From Topomyia yanbarensis (Eukaryota > Arthropoda > Insecta > Diptera > Culicidae): a DNA stretch of 64,000 bases. The stretch covers positions 370,318,271-370,382,270 of the forward strand of contig NC_080672.1 in assembly GCF_030247195.1 (NCBI RefSeq). The letters are read 5' to 3'. The notes below the pieces were generated by a model. The model saw nothing but the letters and a program-made list of their open reading frames with translations. It was not told where the DNA came from and ran no database searches. Each line of letters starts with the position of its first letter. Within the stretch, counting starts at the first letter, position 1. Shown here one piece after another: positions 34,926-45,314 of this stretch. The translations under genes were made by a program, and so were the position numbers.

Positions 34926-35620
34926 ATACCCATTAGACCGGCAACTTTTTTGAACTTTTTTCGGAACACTCCTAAATCAACTAGTAATTAGCTCTACAAA
35001 CCATCTGCCAAATATGAGATTTTTCATAGCTCTAATTCACTCACAAGAGTTTAGAACTTTCTATGGTGAAATATATGGAAAATCAGAAATTAAAAATCAA
35101 ATTCCAATAAAAATTCCACAGTAAGTCTGCATACCTCAAAACTTACGGTGGCATAGCTTATTTTATAACGATCAGCTTTGTTGAAAAATGCATATAATCA
35201 ATATGCATTCGGGAGGTTCCCCGACAAAGTTATTTAATTTTAAAGACAAACGGATTTTTTTGAAATTTCCTATTCTGAGCATGTGCGAGAAAGAGAGGCA
35301 ACACATAACTTTATATGAGAATATCTTTTTGCTGCAAAATAGGATCAATTGGCAGTCTTCGGCAATGTTGATTCTTACACCTTAAGCTATATATTTGCAG
35401 ATTTTGGGATGCACAAGATGATACTGTCATTTTTTACTGAATTTATTGTTTCTATTGCCAATTTTTCATATATTTTCACATACAAACTTGAAAACTTTTG
35501 TGAGTAAACTAGAGTAATCGGAAAAAGCTCATATTTGACAAATTGTATGTGAAGCCAATTATCGTTTGATTTAACAGTGTTCCGAAAAAAGTCAAAATTT
35601 TTGCCGGTCTAATACCCATT
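34926..35620. mobile_element. Mutator-like foldback element (34935-35611)
   Basis: The 9-bp sequence ATACCCATT lies at 34926-34934 and 35612-35620. Between them is a 677-bp element whose first and last roughly 190 bases are inverted copies: AGACCGGCAA, TTTTTTCGGAACACT, CAAATATGAG and ATATATGGAAAA find partners at 35445-35610. Long inverted ends with a 9-bp duplication are the Mutator pattern. No transposase. Confidence 0.8.
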
Positions 35621-37260
35621 CAAGCATAGTTTGAATCATTTCGATATCCATAAACGGAACTTTAATCCAAAAAATCATGGAAACATTTCATTTTATACCT
35701 ATGCATCTATCGTTTTAATTATCTCGGGGAAAATATTTTTTCGAGTTCTCTGAATGGAAATTCAATGCATCAGAAGTAAATATTTTGTCTTCGCTTAATT
35801 TTAACCGGAGAAAAAACTACCCGTCTTAGATCATTTCCAAAGAAAATCCTTCTTATCTAAATTTTCACGCAGGTCGCTTTTCTACCAATGTCTGTTTTTC
35901 TACTTTCTTTCTCTTCCCCGCAACATGGTTGTTTTACGACGGCAAAAATATTTCACGAATTTTGTTTTGCTAACAGTTTTTGTTTTTCCCCCCATCATCA
36001 CGAGGATGACATTTTTCTGCGATCAACCACACCACTCGCGCGTCACATTTCCCAGAGCTACTCCCACTAATCCGACGGGGCGCTGTGGTGGCGTCGAGTG
36101 CCACGAGTGCATCCGCTAGTCACGCGGTCAGTTGCGGCGTACCGCAGAGCTCAAATGCGGACAACTGCTGGCGATGACGCGTGAAGGGGAAAAAAGTCGA
36201 AATATTTATACTCGAGCACACGCCATCGCATCCATCGCCCGGTCGTCCGACCAAACCCTTGCGCCATCCGTCCGTCCGTCCGTCCGGATGGGCAATGTTG
36301 TCTTGTGATGGAGTTGAAGGAGACGCCCGGTTGTTGGTGAGGTTGCGGAGCCGGGGTGTGTGTGCGGGTGCGAATTGGGACTAAATACGACCGGACCGGA
36401 CTGCGATGAGAGCTGGCGGAGAAGACGAATGACAAATGCGTGTCGTTACGCGAAATTCGTTTGTTTTTTTTTTGCGTGCGTGGGTGGTGAAGTGCGCGAT
36501 ATTTGTAGCACGGTGAAACGTCAAACATCATTAGATGGTAATGGAGTGGCTTTGATGGAGAATGTTTATCGGAGGTGGATTTTCAGCGGAGGAATCGCTT
36601 TTTGGAATATTGTTGGCGTGTGTCCGGGTTATTTTTGGGGAGCCGAGTTTGAATCGATTCGGAAGTGGTGTTTTATTTTTAAATAGGAATTTCTCTGACA
36701 TTTTATTTTCAGAACCAAGCTGAAAATGGGTGATGATTTAACTCAAATGGAGCACCATTATTTAAGAGTATTTTCACCGAAACCACGTATGTCAAACGGG
36801 TCTGGGGGTCGTAGTGGCGAATTGCGCTGCATATTTGGCTAAAAATAAGTACGTTGTTGTTTTTAACAGATTTTGCGCGATGAAAAATATTTTTCGAAAC
36901 AAAAGATTTTCGAGGACTTATTGAAAGGAACGAGGTGATGAAAAATGATGAGAAAAACAGATTATGTGTAATATATCAATAAATCATGGTTGTCGCCATC
37001 AGACAAACCACTTGGTGGCCTTTACCTACAGCGTCATGAAAATATATGTGCGCAAACTGATTTTCGGGGTTTGAGAATTATCTATTGACCTACTGCACAA
37101 AACGGTCATTATTCTGATCATCGTAAAAATATGTTTATCACTTTGCTCTGCTCTTCTTAATGGAGAAAAATTTGCGTAAAAAGCTAATTTTTCTCCACTA
37201 AGGAGAAAATTGATTAAAGCCTCCTTTGCGCGTTATGAGCATAAAGCCTATAACAAAAAT
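35621..37260. other. Mixed sequence with a GC-richer host-like island
   Basis: 36030-36700 is GC-rich, free of known repeats and includes CCGTCCGTCCGTCCGTCCGG (36265-36290). An acceptor-like TTATTTTCAG at 36703-36712 precedes ATG 36726 (MGDDLTQMEHHYLRVFSPKP), which is followed by a donor-like GTATGT at 36788. This could be a small exon, but is too short to trust. Inverted words AGGAGAAAAATT/AATTTTTCTCC occur at 37160-37210. Confidence 0.35.
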
Positions 37261-37267
37261 AGTCATA

Positions 37268-37460
37268 GAATTTGCGTTTGTACTTCGTGTCATCGGAATC
37301 CGATACTAACTTAGTGACAGGTCTAAGCTAGCGTCGGATTGATGCCAGCTCCAAAAAAACGGAGACACTATTTGTGTTCCTGAGCAAACCCCCAATCAAG
37401 CTTAGTCCTGTCACTAACTTAGTGTCGGATTCTGATGAGACGAAGTACAAACGCAAATTC
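37268..37460. mobile_element. Foldback MITE (TTGCGTTT family), copy 2
   Basis: A 193-bp unit whose outer 53 bases are near-perfect inverted copies, starting GAATTTGCGTTTGTACTTCG and including CTAACTTAGTGACAG. Relatives lie at 7955-8120 and, more weakly, at 51235-51325. Probably a single hairpin when transcribed. Confidence 0.85.
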
Positions 37461-38239
37461 CCTAACTAATTTAGATAAATATAGGTATTAAATCTATTGG
37501 AATAAAGATCAATTTACTTCGATTCGCAGGCCTAAATCACTGATGGCGAATCAAAAATTATTGAAATGTATTGTCCATTATTGATAATTCCGGAAGTCCC
37601 GGGGTTCCGAGCAAATTGTAGATCTAAAGCCACTTCGGTGATGACAACCAAATTTCACTAACCTAGTCTCAAATGGAAGGTATAATATGAAGTTCGGTAT
37701 TGAACCCTCCACCTACCCCTCCACATCCTACCTCTCAATCTCCTACCTCTCAACCCCCAGCCCTTTCTCACCCCTCATCCTCTCAGACCAACCTCTAACA
37801 TGCCATCCCTTCATCCACCCCGTATACTACAATAAGTTAGATGATTCCCGACGCATCCTCCCTCTCCCACTAATTATATCCCTTCCTTTCTCCACCATGA
37901 AGTTAACATGAAAACAACATTGAACTCACGCTGATTAAGCTATATAAATATTATATCTTTGTCGTGCACTCAGATATACGTACCAAGTGTAATAAGAATG
38001 TAATAGATATTTCCACAATGTTATATTGAATGTAACCATAGTTTTGATAAATGAGAAAGGCACAATTGCACCACAGGTTTTTCATAATAGCGCTGCCAGT
38101 GGGATTTGGAAGGTTAAAACATACACATAACACACAGATACTACGTTAACACTGGATTGTCAAAGTGGACAACCTAGGCTAAAAATCCTTCCCGATTTTG
38201 GTTTTAATAAAAGATGACAGGGTCATTGACACATTAATA
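37461..38239 (-). repeat. Family X fragments and pyrimidine-rich tract
   Basis: 37575-37690 (GGAAGTCCCGGGGTTCCG, GTCTCAAATGGAAGGTATAA) matches 59085-59105 and 62670-62735. 37700-37880 is a C/T-rich strand with CCTACCTCTCAA repeats. 37985-38085 is the family X outer end in minus orientation (TTTTGATAAATGAGAAAGGC, ACAATTGCACCACAGG). Confidence 0.65.
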
Positions 38240-38511
38240 ACATATTGAAAAACCCATCTTAATCCACCTAGTGGTGCAATTGTGCCTTTCTCACTATGCC
38301 TTCACACTATGAGTCCATGGCCGATTATGCTCAATATAATTATGGAAATGTCTATTATATTCTTAATACACTTTGCACTTACACGCTCGCTAGCCCCGAA
38401 CCTGATGAGCTACGTGTCGGCAATGACACACTTGAAACAAAAAAATATCATACTTAATTGGCCTAATCAGCATGAGTTCAATGTTGTCTTCCTGCTGTAT
38501 GATGTGGTTGA
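38240..38511 (+). repeat. Family X start and left 218-bp target copy
   Basis: TCTTAATCCACCTAGTGGTG and CAATTGTGCCTTTCTCAC open a family X copy. 38294-38511 is repeated at 40707-40927 after the L1-like poly(A) tail. Confidence 0.85.
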
Positions 38512-40706
38512 TGCACCCGAGATGGGTGAGGACAAATACCATCTTCGAGTGCTGATCCTATAACCGACAGTACAAAACTGGGTAAAATGGTTCATGCTTA
38601 TTTTTCTGAACAATTTAAAAAAGATCCAAGGAATTCTGATCAGAACGAAATTGATAACTTTTTAAGTTGGGTTAACAAAACTGTTAATGACGAAGATAGA
38701 AGAAGCTTACTGAAACCAATAACTGTTGATGAAATTTACAACGTTTTGAAAGGATGTAACCGTAAAAAATCGCCTGGCTCTGACGGACTAACTTACGTGT
38801 TTTATATTGCCAATTTTGAGACCTTGAAGTTTGATTTATGTCATCTATTAAATAAATATCTAAACGGTGAATGCATTCCCCCGAAGGAATTCTCGAGCGG
38901 AATCATTACGCTGATCCCAAAACAAGGCGATACTACACTTTTAAATAATCAAAGACCAATCTGTTTACTAAATACCGATTATAGGCTTTTCACCAAGCTT
39001 TTGACAAACAGGATTCAGTTGAGCATCGAGAATCTGATAGGCCCAGGACGAAGTGCATGCATTGCGGGACGATCATGTACTGATAATCTAAATGATGTTC
39101 GTCGTTTGTTGACTAAATCTATTGAAAATAAAAATTTTAAAGGGGTATTACTAAGCTTAGATCTCGAGAAAGCATTTGATAAAGTTTGGATTTCCTGAGC
39201 AGCTTATTTCCTGCATACAGCAATTATACGAAAGAGCTACCTCGAAGGTTTTGTATAACGGCTTTCTGACAAATGAAATTAAAATACATTCTTCAGTTCG
39301 TCAAGGCTGTCCTCTCAGCATGGTTTTGTTCGTTCTGTATATCGAACCCTTAATACGTAGGATTGATCAGTCTGTGCTCGGGGTGCTTACCTTCAATAAG
39401 TTTAGAGTAATAGCCTTTGCAGACGACTTAAATATATTTCTTCGAAGCGCAGAAGAGTTCGATATGGTTTTAAATATCATTAACTCTTTTTCTAAATATT
39501 CGAAAATTCGGCTAAATGTGAGTAAATCTTGATTTCTGTGAATTAATAATTCTCCTGGAGGGCCATTTCAAGTTATGGAAACCACAAATTTAAAGTTACT
39601 GGGTGTAACATTCAAGAATACTTGGAATGGTACAATTGAGTACAATTATACAAGTATAATTAATAGTATTAAATATAGTATTGGTCAAAATAACTTCCGC
39701 GCTATGAGTCTGTTAGATAAGGTTTGGTATACAAACACCTTCCTTTTATCCAAACTTTGGTATCTATCTCAAGTTTTCCCCTCGAAAAATAAGCACATTG
39801 CTTCAATAAGAAAAATAGTTGGTGCCTTTTTGTGGAAATCGTGCATTTTCTGCGTCGACAGAAGACAATTATATTTGGACATCGACCAAGGAGGCCTTGG
39901 ATTAATTGACCCTGAAGCAAAATGCAAGGCTTTGTTTATAAGAAATATCTTGAAAGTAAAGGAAATTGATAAAAAATATCTTCTAGACTATAGATATCTA
40001 GCCAGGCTGTCTAGAAATGGGAATGAATGGATTCAAGAAGCCATTGAATTCTATAATCAAAATTTTGCTATTGAATCGACAAAGCAATTATACCGCCTAT
40101 TTATTAATAGGAATACTTTTCAACCGCGCGTAGAAATCGAGTTTCCTCAGATTATTTGGAAACCCTTGTGGAAAACAGTGAGCCGATCATTTCTACTTTC
40201 TGATGATAAATCTAAACTGTATCTTCTTCTAAATGATCTAATACCTAATAGACGAAAGTTAATTCAGTATAATATTGTTAAGGTAGAAAATGACCTCTGC
40301 GAGATATGTGGAGAAATTGACACTAATTGCCATAGGATTCGAACTTGTAGTGCAGGAAAAGAAGTTCGCGAGTGGGTTTTGAAAATTATACGGAATAGGT
40401 ACGGCATTCAAGTGATAGGAATTGAAGACATTTTGTCTTGGAGAATTGAGGATGACTGTCCTCTCCAAAAGACAGTGGTGTGGTTAGCGGTTCATTACGT
40501 CGCTTACTGCACGGGCAAATTTCCCTGTCTGAGTCTGTACGTTTTCCAGAGGAGCATAAGAGAGTTTAGGTGGAATATGAAGGAATTAGTAAAAGTTAAT
40601 TTTAGAGCTTGCTAGGTATAGATATGTAGTTGCTTGCTGAAAGAATTGTGAAATGTAAATATTTAATTGAAATATAACTCAATAAAAAAAAAAAAAAAAA
40701 AAAAAA
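38512..40706 (+). mobile_element. L1/Tx1-type non-LTR retrotransposon, 5'-truncated
   Basis: A 2.2-kb element with the C-terminal two thirds of ORF2, a short 3' UTR and AATAAA followed by about 22 A (40680-40706). It lies between two copies of a 218-221-bp target sequence. The 5' end begins directly in the linker before the RT domain, so the endonuclease is missing. The tail and truncation are typical of L1-type insertion by target-primed reverse transcription. Confidence 0.88.
38527..40614 (+). pseudogene. L1/Tx1-type reverse transcriptase, broken
   Basis: The protein would copy the element RNA into DNA at a nicked site. The frame enters at GQIPSSSADPITDSTKLGK (38527) and continues HAYFSEQFKKD. 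RT motifs: KKSPGSDGLTYVFYI, ITLIPKQGD, NQRPICLLNTDYRLFTKLL, LSLDLEKAFDKVW (to 39190), HSSVRQGCPLSMVLFVLYI (39292), catalytic VIAFADDLNIFL (39408) and KLLGVTFKNTW (39592). A zinc-like CEICGEIDTNCHRIRTC lies near 40300-40350. Lesions: a deletion and frameshift at about 39190 after KVW, and stops near 39530. The last 346 codons (39575-40612) are uninterrupted. Clade is judged from the RPI.LLN.DYR block and C-terminal CCHC; it could be another L1-related lineage. Confidence 0.83.
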
Positions 40707-41174
40707 CTATGCCTTCACACTATAACTCCATGGCCGATTATGCTCAATATAATTGTGGAAATGTCTATTATAATCTTAATACACTTTGCACTTACACACG
40801 CTCGCTAGCCTCGAACCTGATGAGCTACGTGTCGGCAATGACACACTTGAAACAAAAAAAATATCATACTTAATTGGCCTAATCAGCATGAGTTCAATGT
40901 TGTCTTCCTGCTGTATGATGTGGTTGAGAGGAGAAGCGGTAAGAGTGATGGATGGCGTAGTGGTCTGAAGGGGGTATAATGAGGGGAGCTTAAGGGGGGG
41001 GGGGGGTGAGCTATGAAAGAGGAGGGAATTCCTCTCTGTGCACCCCTAGCTGCAAATCCTGTTAAAATTCAAAAACCCATAGTGAGTCGAAAAAAAGTTT
41101 GGCCGGGATTAGATTGACGAATTTCAGAGTGATTGCTTAAATGCATAACCTTTCAATATGACAAAAGTAAAACC
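40707..41174 (+). repeat. Right 218-bp target copy and family X remainder
   Basis: 40707-40927 duplicates 38294-38511. After it the family X copy continues with a G-rich tract (40930-41040), GTGATTGCTTAAATGCATAA and CCTTTCAATATGACAAAAGT. Confidence 0.8.
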
Positions 41175-42560
41175 CTGTGTTAATCCATTTAGCGGTGAAA
41201 TTGTGCCTTTTCATTTATCCAAACTATAATTTAATAGCTGGTTCTTACAACATAACATTATGGAAATGGCTATTATATTCTTATTACACATGGTAAATAT
41301 ATAGAAGAGAACGACTGCACGAACCTGAAGAGAAACACAAAACAAACTTGAAACAAACAAAAATATAATATTTAATTGGCTAACCAGCGTGAGCTCAATG
41401 TTGCCAAAGCATCTCCGAGAAAATGATGTGAGTTTGTTAATTTTGAAAGATCGCCACTTTTCCGGGGCACTTCCGGAATCATCTATGGTGGTTAATGCGT
41501 TCAACGAGACATCGGTTGGCCCTCAATAACCTAGAATTACAATTGCAAGTTATTTGACGCCTATTTTAGCAAAAAAAAATACCTTTTTGCATGCATCGCG
41601 GTATCTGTTTGAATCGTAATTTTCTATGTAACCGCACTCCACAGCCCGTGGCTCCGGTTTCCGAGGACAAAACACCTTTCATTTGAGACTAAGTTGATCA
41701 AATCGGTCTAGCCATCTCCGAGAAACCGATATAACGGTTATTCTAAAGTTGGATACTTTCGCCGGAACTTCCGGATCCGTCTATGGTGGCCAAAGAGACT
41801 ATGAATGACTGTTAGTGACCTAGATCTACAAATCCAAGCAGTTGTGGTCACATTTTGGAAAAAAAAATTCATCTTTTTACTTTCATATCAGAATTCGTTA
41901 AACGGGTGGGCGTAGCGTAGTTGGTGAATCTATTGCCTTATACGCGGCGCACTTGGGTTCGAGTCCCGACCCCGCACATAGGGTTAGAAATTTTTCATCA
42001 GAGATTTTTCTAACCCGAAAAGGCGAATGACCTTAAGATTAAAACCTCTATAATCAAAACAAATAAAAAAGAATTCGTTAGAATCGGGATTTTCTGCGTG
42101 ATCATATTCATCATCTTGTAATTTAGGAACCAGAACTCGAATCAACACAAAATTCAAGAGCAACCGAAGGAAACGTTGTACCTTTCATTTGAAACCAAGT
42201 TTGACTAAATCGGTTCGGAAAATTCCGAGAAACCGATATGGACAAATCATAACAAACATTTTTTGGTAACCATTCTCTTCAACTCGTAGCTCCGGAACCA
42301 GATGTCGGATCATAGCGAAATTCAATGGGAATATTATACCTTACATTTGAATCTTAGTTTCTAAAAATAGGTTTAGTCATCTCCGAGAAACCGAAGTGGA
42401 CATTTTGTTAACAAATCCACACATACACATACATAAACACAGACATTTTGCGATCTCGACGAACTGACTCGAATGGTTTATGAGACTCGGCCCTCCGAGC
42501 CTCGGTTAGAAAGTCGGGTTTTGGAGCAATTGTATAACCTTTCTATATGATTAAAGCAAA
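41175..42560 (+). repeat. Family X copy with SINE insertion
   Basis: Starts TTAATCCATTTAGCGGTGAA and TTGTGCCTTTTCATTTATCC, has CACTTCCGGAATC-type and GCTCCGGAACCAG-type blocks and an ACAY tract at 42420-42440, and ends CCTTTCTATATGATTAAAGC. Interrupted by the SINE at 41901-42070. Confidence 0.8.
41901..42070 (+). repeat. tRNA-derived SINE with target duplication
   Basis: A 170-bp insert between two copies of GAATTCGTTA (41891-41900 and 42071-42080). The head is tRNA-like with box A-like GTAGCGTAGTTGG and box B GGGTTCGAGTCCC, which would drive RNA polymerase III transcription. The body ends in CAAAACAAATAAAAAA. The clean duplication suggests recent mobility, presumably by a LINE enzyme. Confidence 0.88.
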
Positions 42561-43705
42561 ATGCGCCAAAATTCAAAAAAGTTAAACTTTGGCAAATTTT
42601 TTTCAAGATTACATAAAATCTTGAAGTTTCATGCATTTTATAGACATTTCGTCGCTGTTGTGCTATTTTAGGGTAATCTGAGTTAGATATGCCAAATTCC
42701 TTGTCTAAAAAATCTCTACAAAGTGGCGTTTTCAGAATTTTGATATTCTGCGTGGTTACTGAGTACGCGCTGAGAATTTTTTTATTTTTTGCTTGAAATG
42801 ACTAAAGTTATCTAGATGCATATTATTTTTTTTATGTGTAAAACTATATGAGAAACAGAATGGCACAATAATTTTCAAAAAAAATGCTCGAATTGTGAGA
42901 AAAATACAGTGTAAGTTTTAAACTGGAAATATAGCATATTTGGCAACACTGCAACCAAAAATAACATTTTTTTCTAGATTCCCTGACTCATTTTCTTCAA
43001 AATGCATTACACCGATTGTTTATAGACCAAATGAAGCCAAAGATATAAATAAAAGCTAATAATTGATGGTTTTTTCTACGACACGTGTGAGTTCGACTTT
43101 TGTTTACATTATTAGTAAAAAATCGCAACAAAGTCAACCGATCTTCGTAATATTTGAGCGATTAATACAGAATAAATAGGAGCATCAATTTTCTTCTTTG
43201 AATTGTTTATACCATTTATAAGTTTCAAGATATTCAATCTCAAACCTTAAAAATCGTTTTTCTCGAAATGTGCTAAATGGCGCTTGTCGTAAGATAGCAC
43301 AACAGCGACGATTTAGCATCAAAAATAAAAATTCGATTTTAAAATTTGTCTTTACTCTCCCCTTTGAACATTATTCAGTTCTTACTTCTATGAACTCAGA
43401 AACCGTCGTAGGTGGCCAATGTCAAAGCGACTTTGGGGTGTCATTAGTGATCTTGGCTGGCAAATCCAAGTATTTCTACACCCATTTTTTCAATTTGCTA
43501 TCATAGTGGTATCAATTTATATAGGAAAGATCTGTGCGGTAAAACTCTTCAACCCGTAAATCCGGAACTGGATTTCAGATCGACACAAAATTCAATAGCA
43601 GTTGATGGGAAGGTTGTACATTTCATTTGAAATTAAGTTTGGGCAAATCAGTTCGGCCATCTCTGAAAAAAATGAGTGACATTTTTGACACATACACACA
43701 TACAG
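42561..43705 (+). repeat. Family X copy with nested 661-bp MITE
   Basis: 42590-42645 and 43311-43345 parallel 19555-19640 (ATCTTGAAGTTTCATGCATT, GCATCAAAAATAAAAATTCG). The copy continues with AAACCGTCGTAGGTGGCCAA and CATTTCATTTGAAATTAAGT, and stops in its ACAY tract (CATACACACATACAG), where R1 copy A begins. Confidence 0.7.
42650..43310. mobile_element. 661-bp MITE with CGTCGCTG ends
   Basis: Inverted ends CGTCGCTGTTGTGCTATTTTA and its complement at 43290-43310 (one mismatch), flanked by ATTT at 42646-42649 and 43311-43314. The family X copy near 19590 shows the uninterrupted order. No coding frame. Superfamily not assigned. Confidence 0.8.
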
Positions 43706-43905
43706 AGTGGGGGGAGGAGGGTAGAAGGGACAGGACGGACATGAGTCTGGAGGTTTAACGAACCCCCCCCCCCTCTCTTTGATCCTACTGTGAGTTGAGG
43801 AGCCTTGCTAGAATATGGTGGTGTTTAGATTGGGCTCTGCTGAACCTCTAAAAAGCCACAACTCCAAAAGCAGCTCCAACGAAGCGAGCCGGTGCCGCTT
43901 CTGCT

Positions 43906-45314
43906 ATGATCCTCACTGCTCGCATAGATAATCATGGGATCACAAAAGGCGACTATGTACAACGAGTGAAGATAGCGGCCCGGAGTTGGGACCCAATAAA
44001 ATGGAGCAAAACAAAGAAACTTACATATATGAGGGAGGAGCGGCGAATCCGTTCGTCAGAGGTGGTGATGTCACCACCACTAGTAGAAGCTGAAGTAATT
44101 CAGTAAGAACAGGAGAGGAATTAGCAGCAACAACGGCCAGAGCAAAGTGGGATGAATTACACCACACAGAAACCAAAAGTAGTTGCAGCGAACTCCACAG
44201 GTTTGTGGATGCGAGAAACAATGTCCATATGGACATAAAGAGATGGTAATAAGAATCCGAAAGGTGCTACTGTCTGCCGTGAATGAGTATGAAATGGCTG
44301 ATGTAGCTGAGCGAGCATTGGCGTCGGCTGAGGCTACTTTCTTCCTAGCCCCTCCGAAGCAGGGTAAGGGGAAGCAGATTGATGTGGAAAACACGCTAGT
44401 TTCCGTGACTCCAAAGAGGACAAGATCCTCGCAAGGACACGGAAGCCCAGGCGGGCTCAAAAAGCAGACGCTCGAGGATGCAGTTGCTGTTTCCGAAGAA
44501 AAACGACGACACCCTACAGGGAAAAAGCTAGAGTACCGTTGTAGGTCGGAAGGAGAAAAGCGGGATACAGAAGAAGGAAGAGCAAAAAAGGGAGCAAAAG
44601 AAGAAAGGAAAACCTTCGGCTCTGATCATCGAAGCGAACGATACGACGTCCTACGCCGCTCTTTTCAAGAAAGTGAGAGAGGGCCCAGAGCTGAAGGAGT
44701 TGGGAGAGAACGTTGTACTTTTTGTTTATTATTTTATCTTTGTAATGTTTCAAAGGTTTTCTTCCATTTAATTCCACTATGTGCTGAAACATAGTGGAAT
44801 TAAATGGAAGAAAACCTTTGAAACATTACGTACATTCCACTAAGACCTCCGTTCGCGTATATATTGTATTTGTATTTTGTTTATTGGGGAGAACGTTGTT
44901 AGATCGAGGCACACTCAGAAGAGTGAAATGATCTTCGAGCTGAAGAAAGATCCTTCCGCCCAAAGTATGACCTACCGCGAGCTCGTTGCTAAATCTTTGG
45001 GCAGCGTAGCGAACGTGAGAGCCCTGTTTCAGGAATTCGTAGTCGAGTGCAAGGGTGTAGACAAGATAACGACCGTAGAAGAACTGAGAAGTGCAGTCGT
45101 CGTTGCCAATATGGTATTGGTGGCGGACACCGGCAAGATAAAAGTCGAATTGTCGGTATGCTCACTGTGTAGAAAATGCGAAGAAAGCGGGCATGTTGAT
45201 AGAGATTGCACGAAGCAACCAAGGTGCATGATCTGCAAACCTGGAGACGAAAATAACCACACAACAGGCGGCTCCAAATGCCCTGCGTACAAAAAGGAGA
45301 ACGCAGGCCAATGA
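43906..45314 (+). pseudogene. R1-clade ORF1 (gag-like), interrupted
   Basis: The nucleic-acid-binding protein of the element. Readable pieces: MILTARIDNHGITKGDY (43906), EMADVAERALASAEATFFLA (44291), a Lys/Glu-rich stretch near 44500-44640, and ELGENVVRSRHTQKSEMIF, whose codons are split by the 172-bp insertion at 44717. Then FELKKDPSAQSMTYRELVAK follows. The C-terminus has a CCHC zinc knuckle, CRKCEESGHVDRDC (45169-45210), and a second Cys/His cluster (CMICKPGDENNHTTGGSKC). The stop TGA at 45312-45314 overlaps the ORF2 ATG at 45311 (ATGA), the usual coupling in this clade. Frameshifts divide the first half. Confidence 0.75.
44717..44888. mobile_element. 172-bp insertion with perfect 41-bp hairpin
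   Basis: Flanked by the 11-bp duplication GAGAACGTTGT (44706-44716 and 44889-44899). 44742-44782 pairs perfectly with 44789-44829 around the six-base loop GCTGAA. The sequences outside the stem are T-rich (CTTTTTGTTTATTATTTTAT at the left, TATATTGTATTTG at the right). There is no coding frame and no terminal inverted repeat at the insertion ends. Confidence 0.85.

Noticed and set aside
36151..36531. A 126-codon minus-strand frame
   Set aside because: Lies in a GC-rich block with simple CCGT repeats, is rich in Arg/His/Ser from CG-rich codons, and overlaps plus-strand frames of similar length.
41901..41985. A plus-strand tRNA gene
   Set aside because: It is the head of a 170-bp SINE with target duplication.
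44183..44792. A 203-codon frame as a host gene for a charged nuclear protein
   Set aside because: Its context (zinc-knuckle frame downstream, ATGA overlap with an endonuclease frame) shows it is retrotransposon ORF1 running into an insertion.
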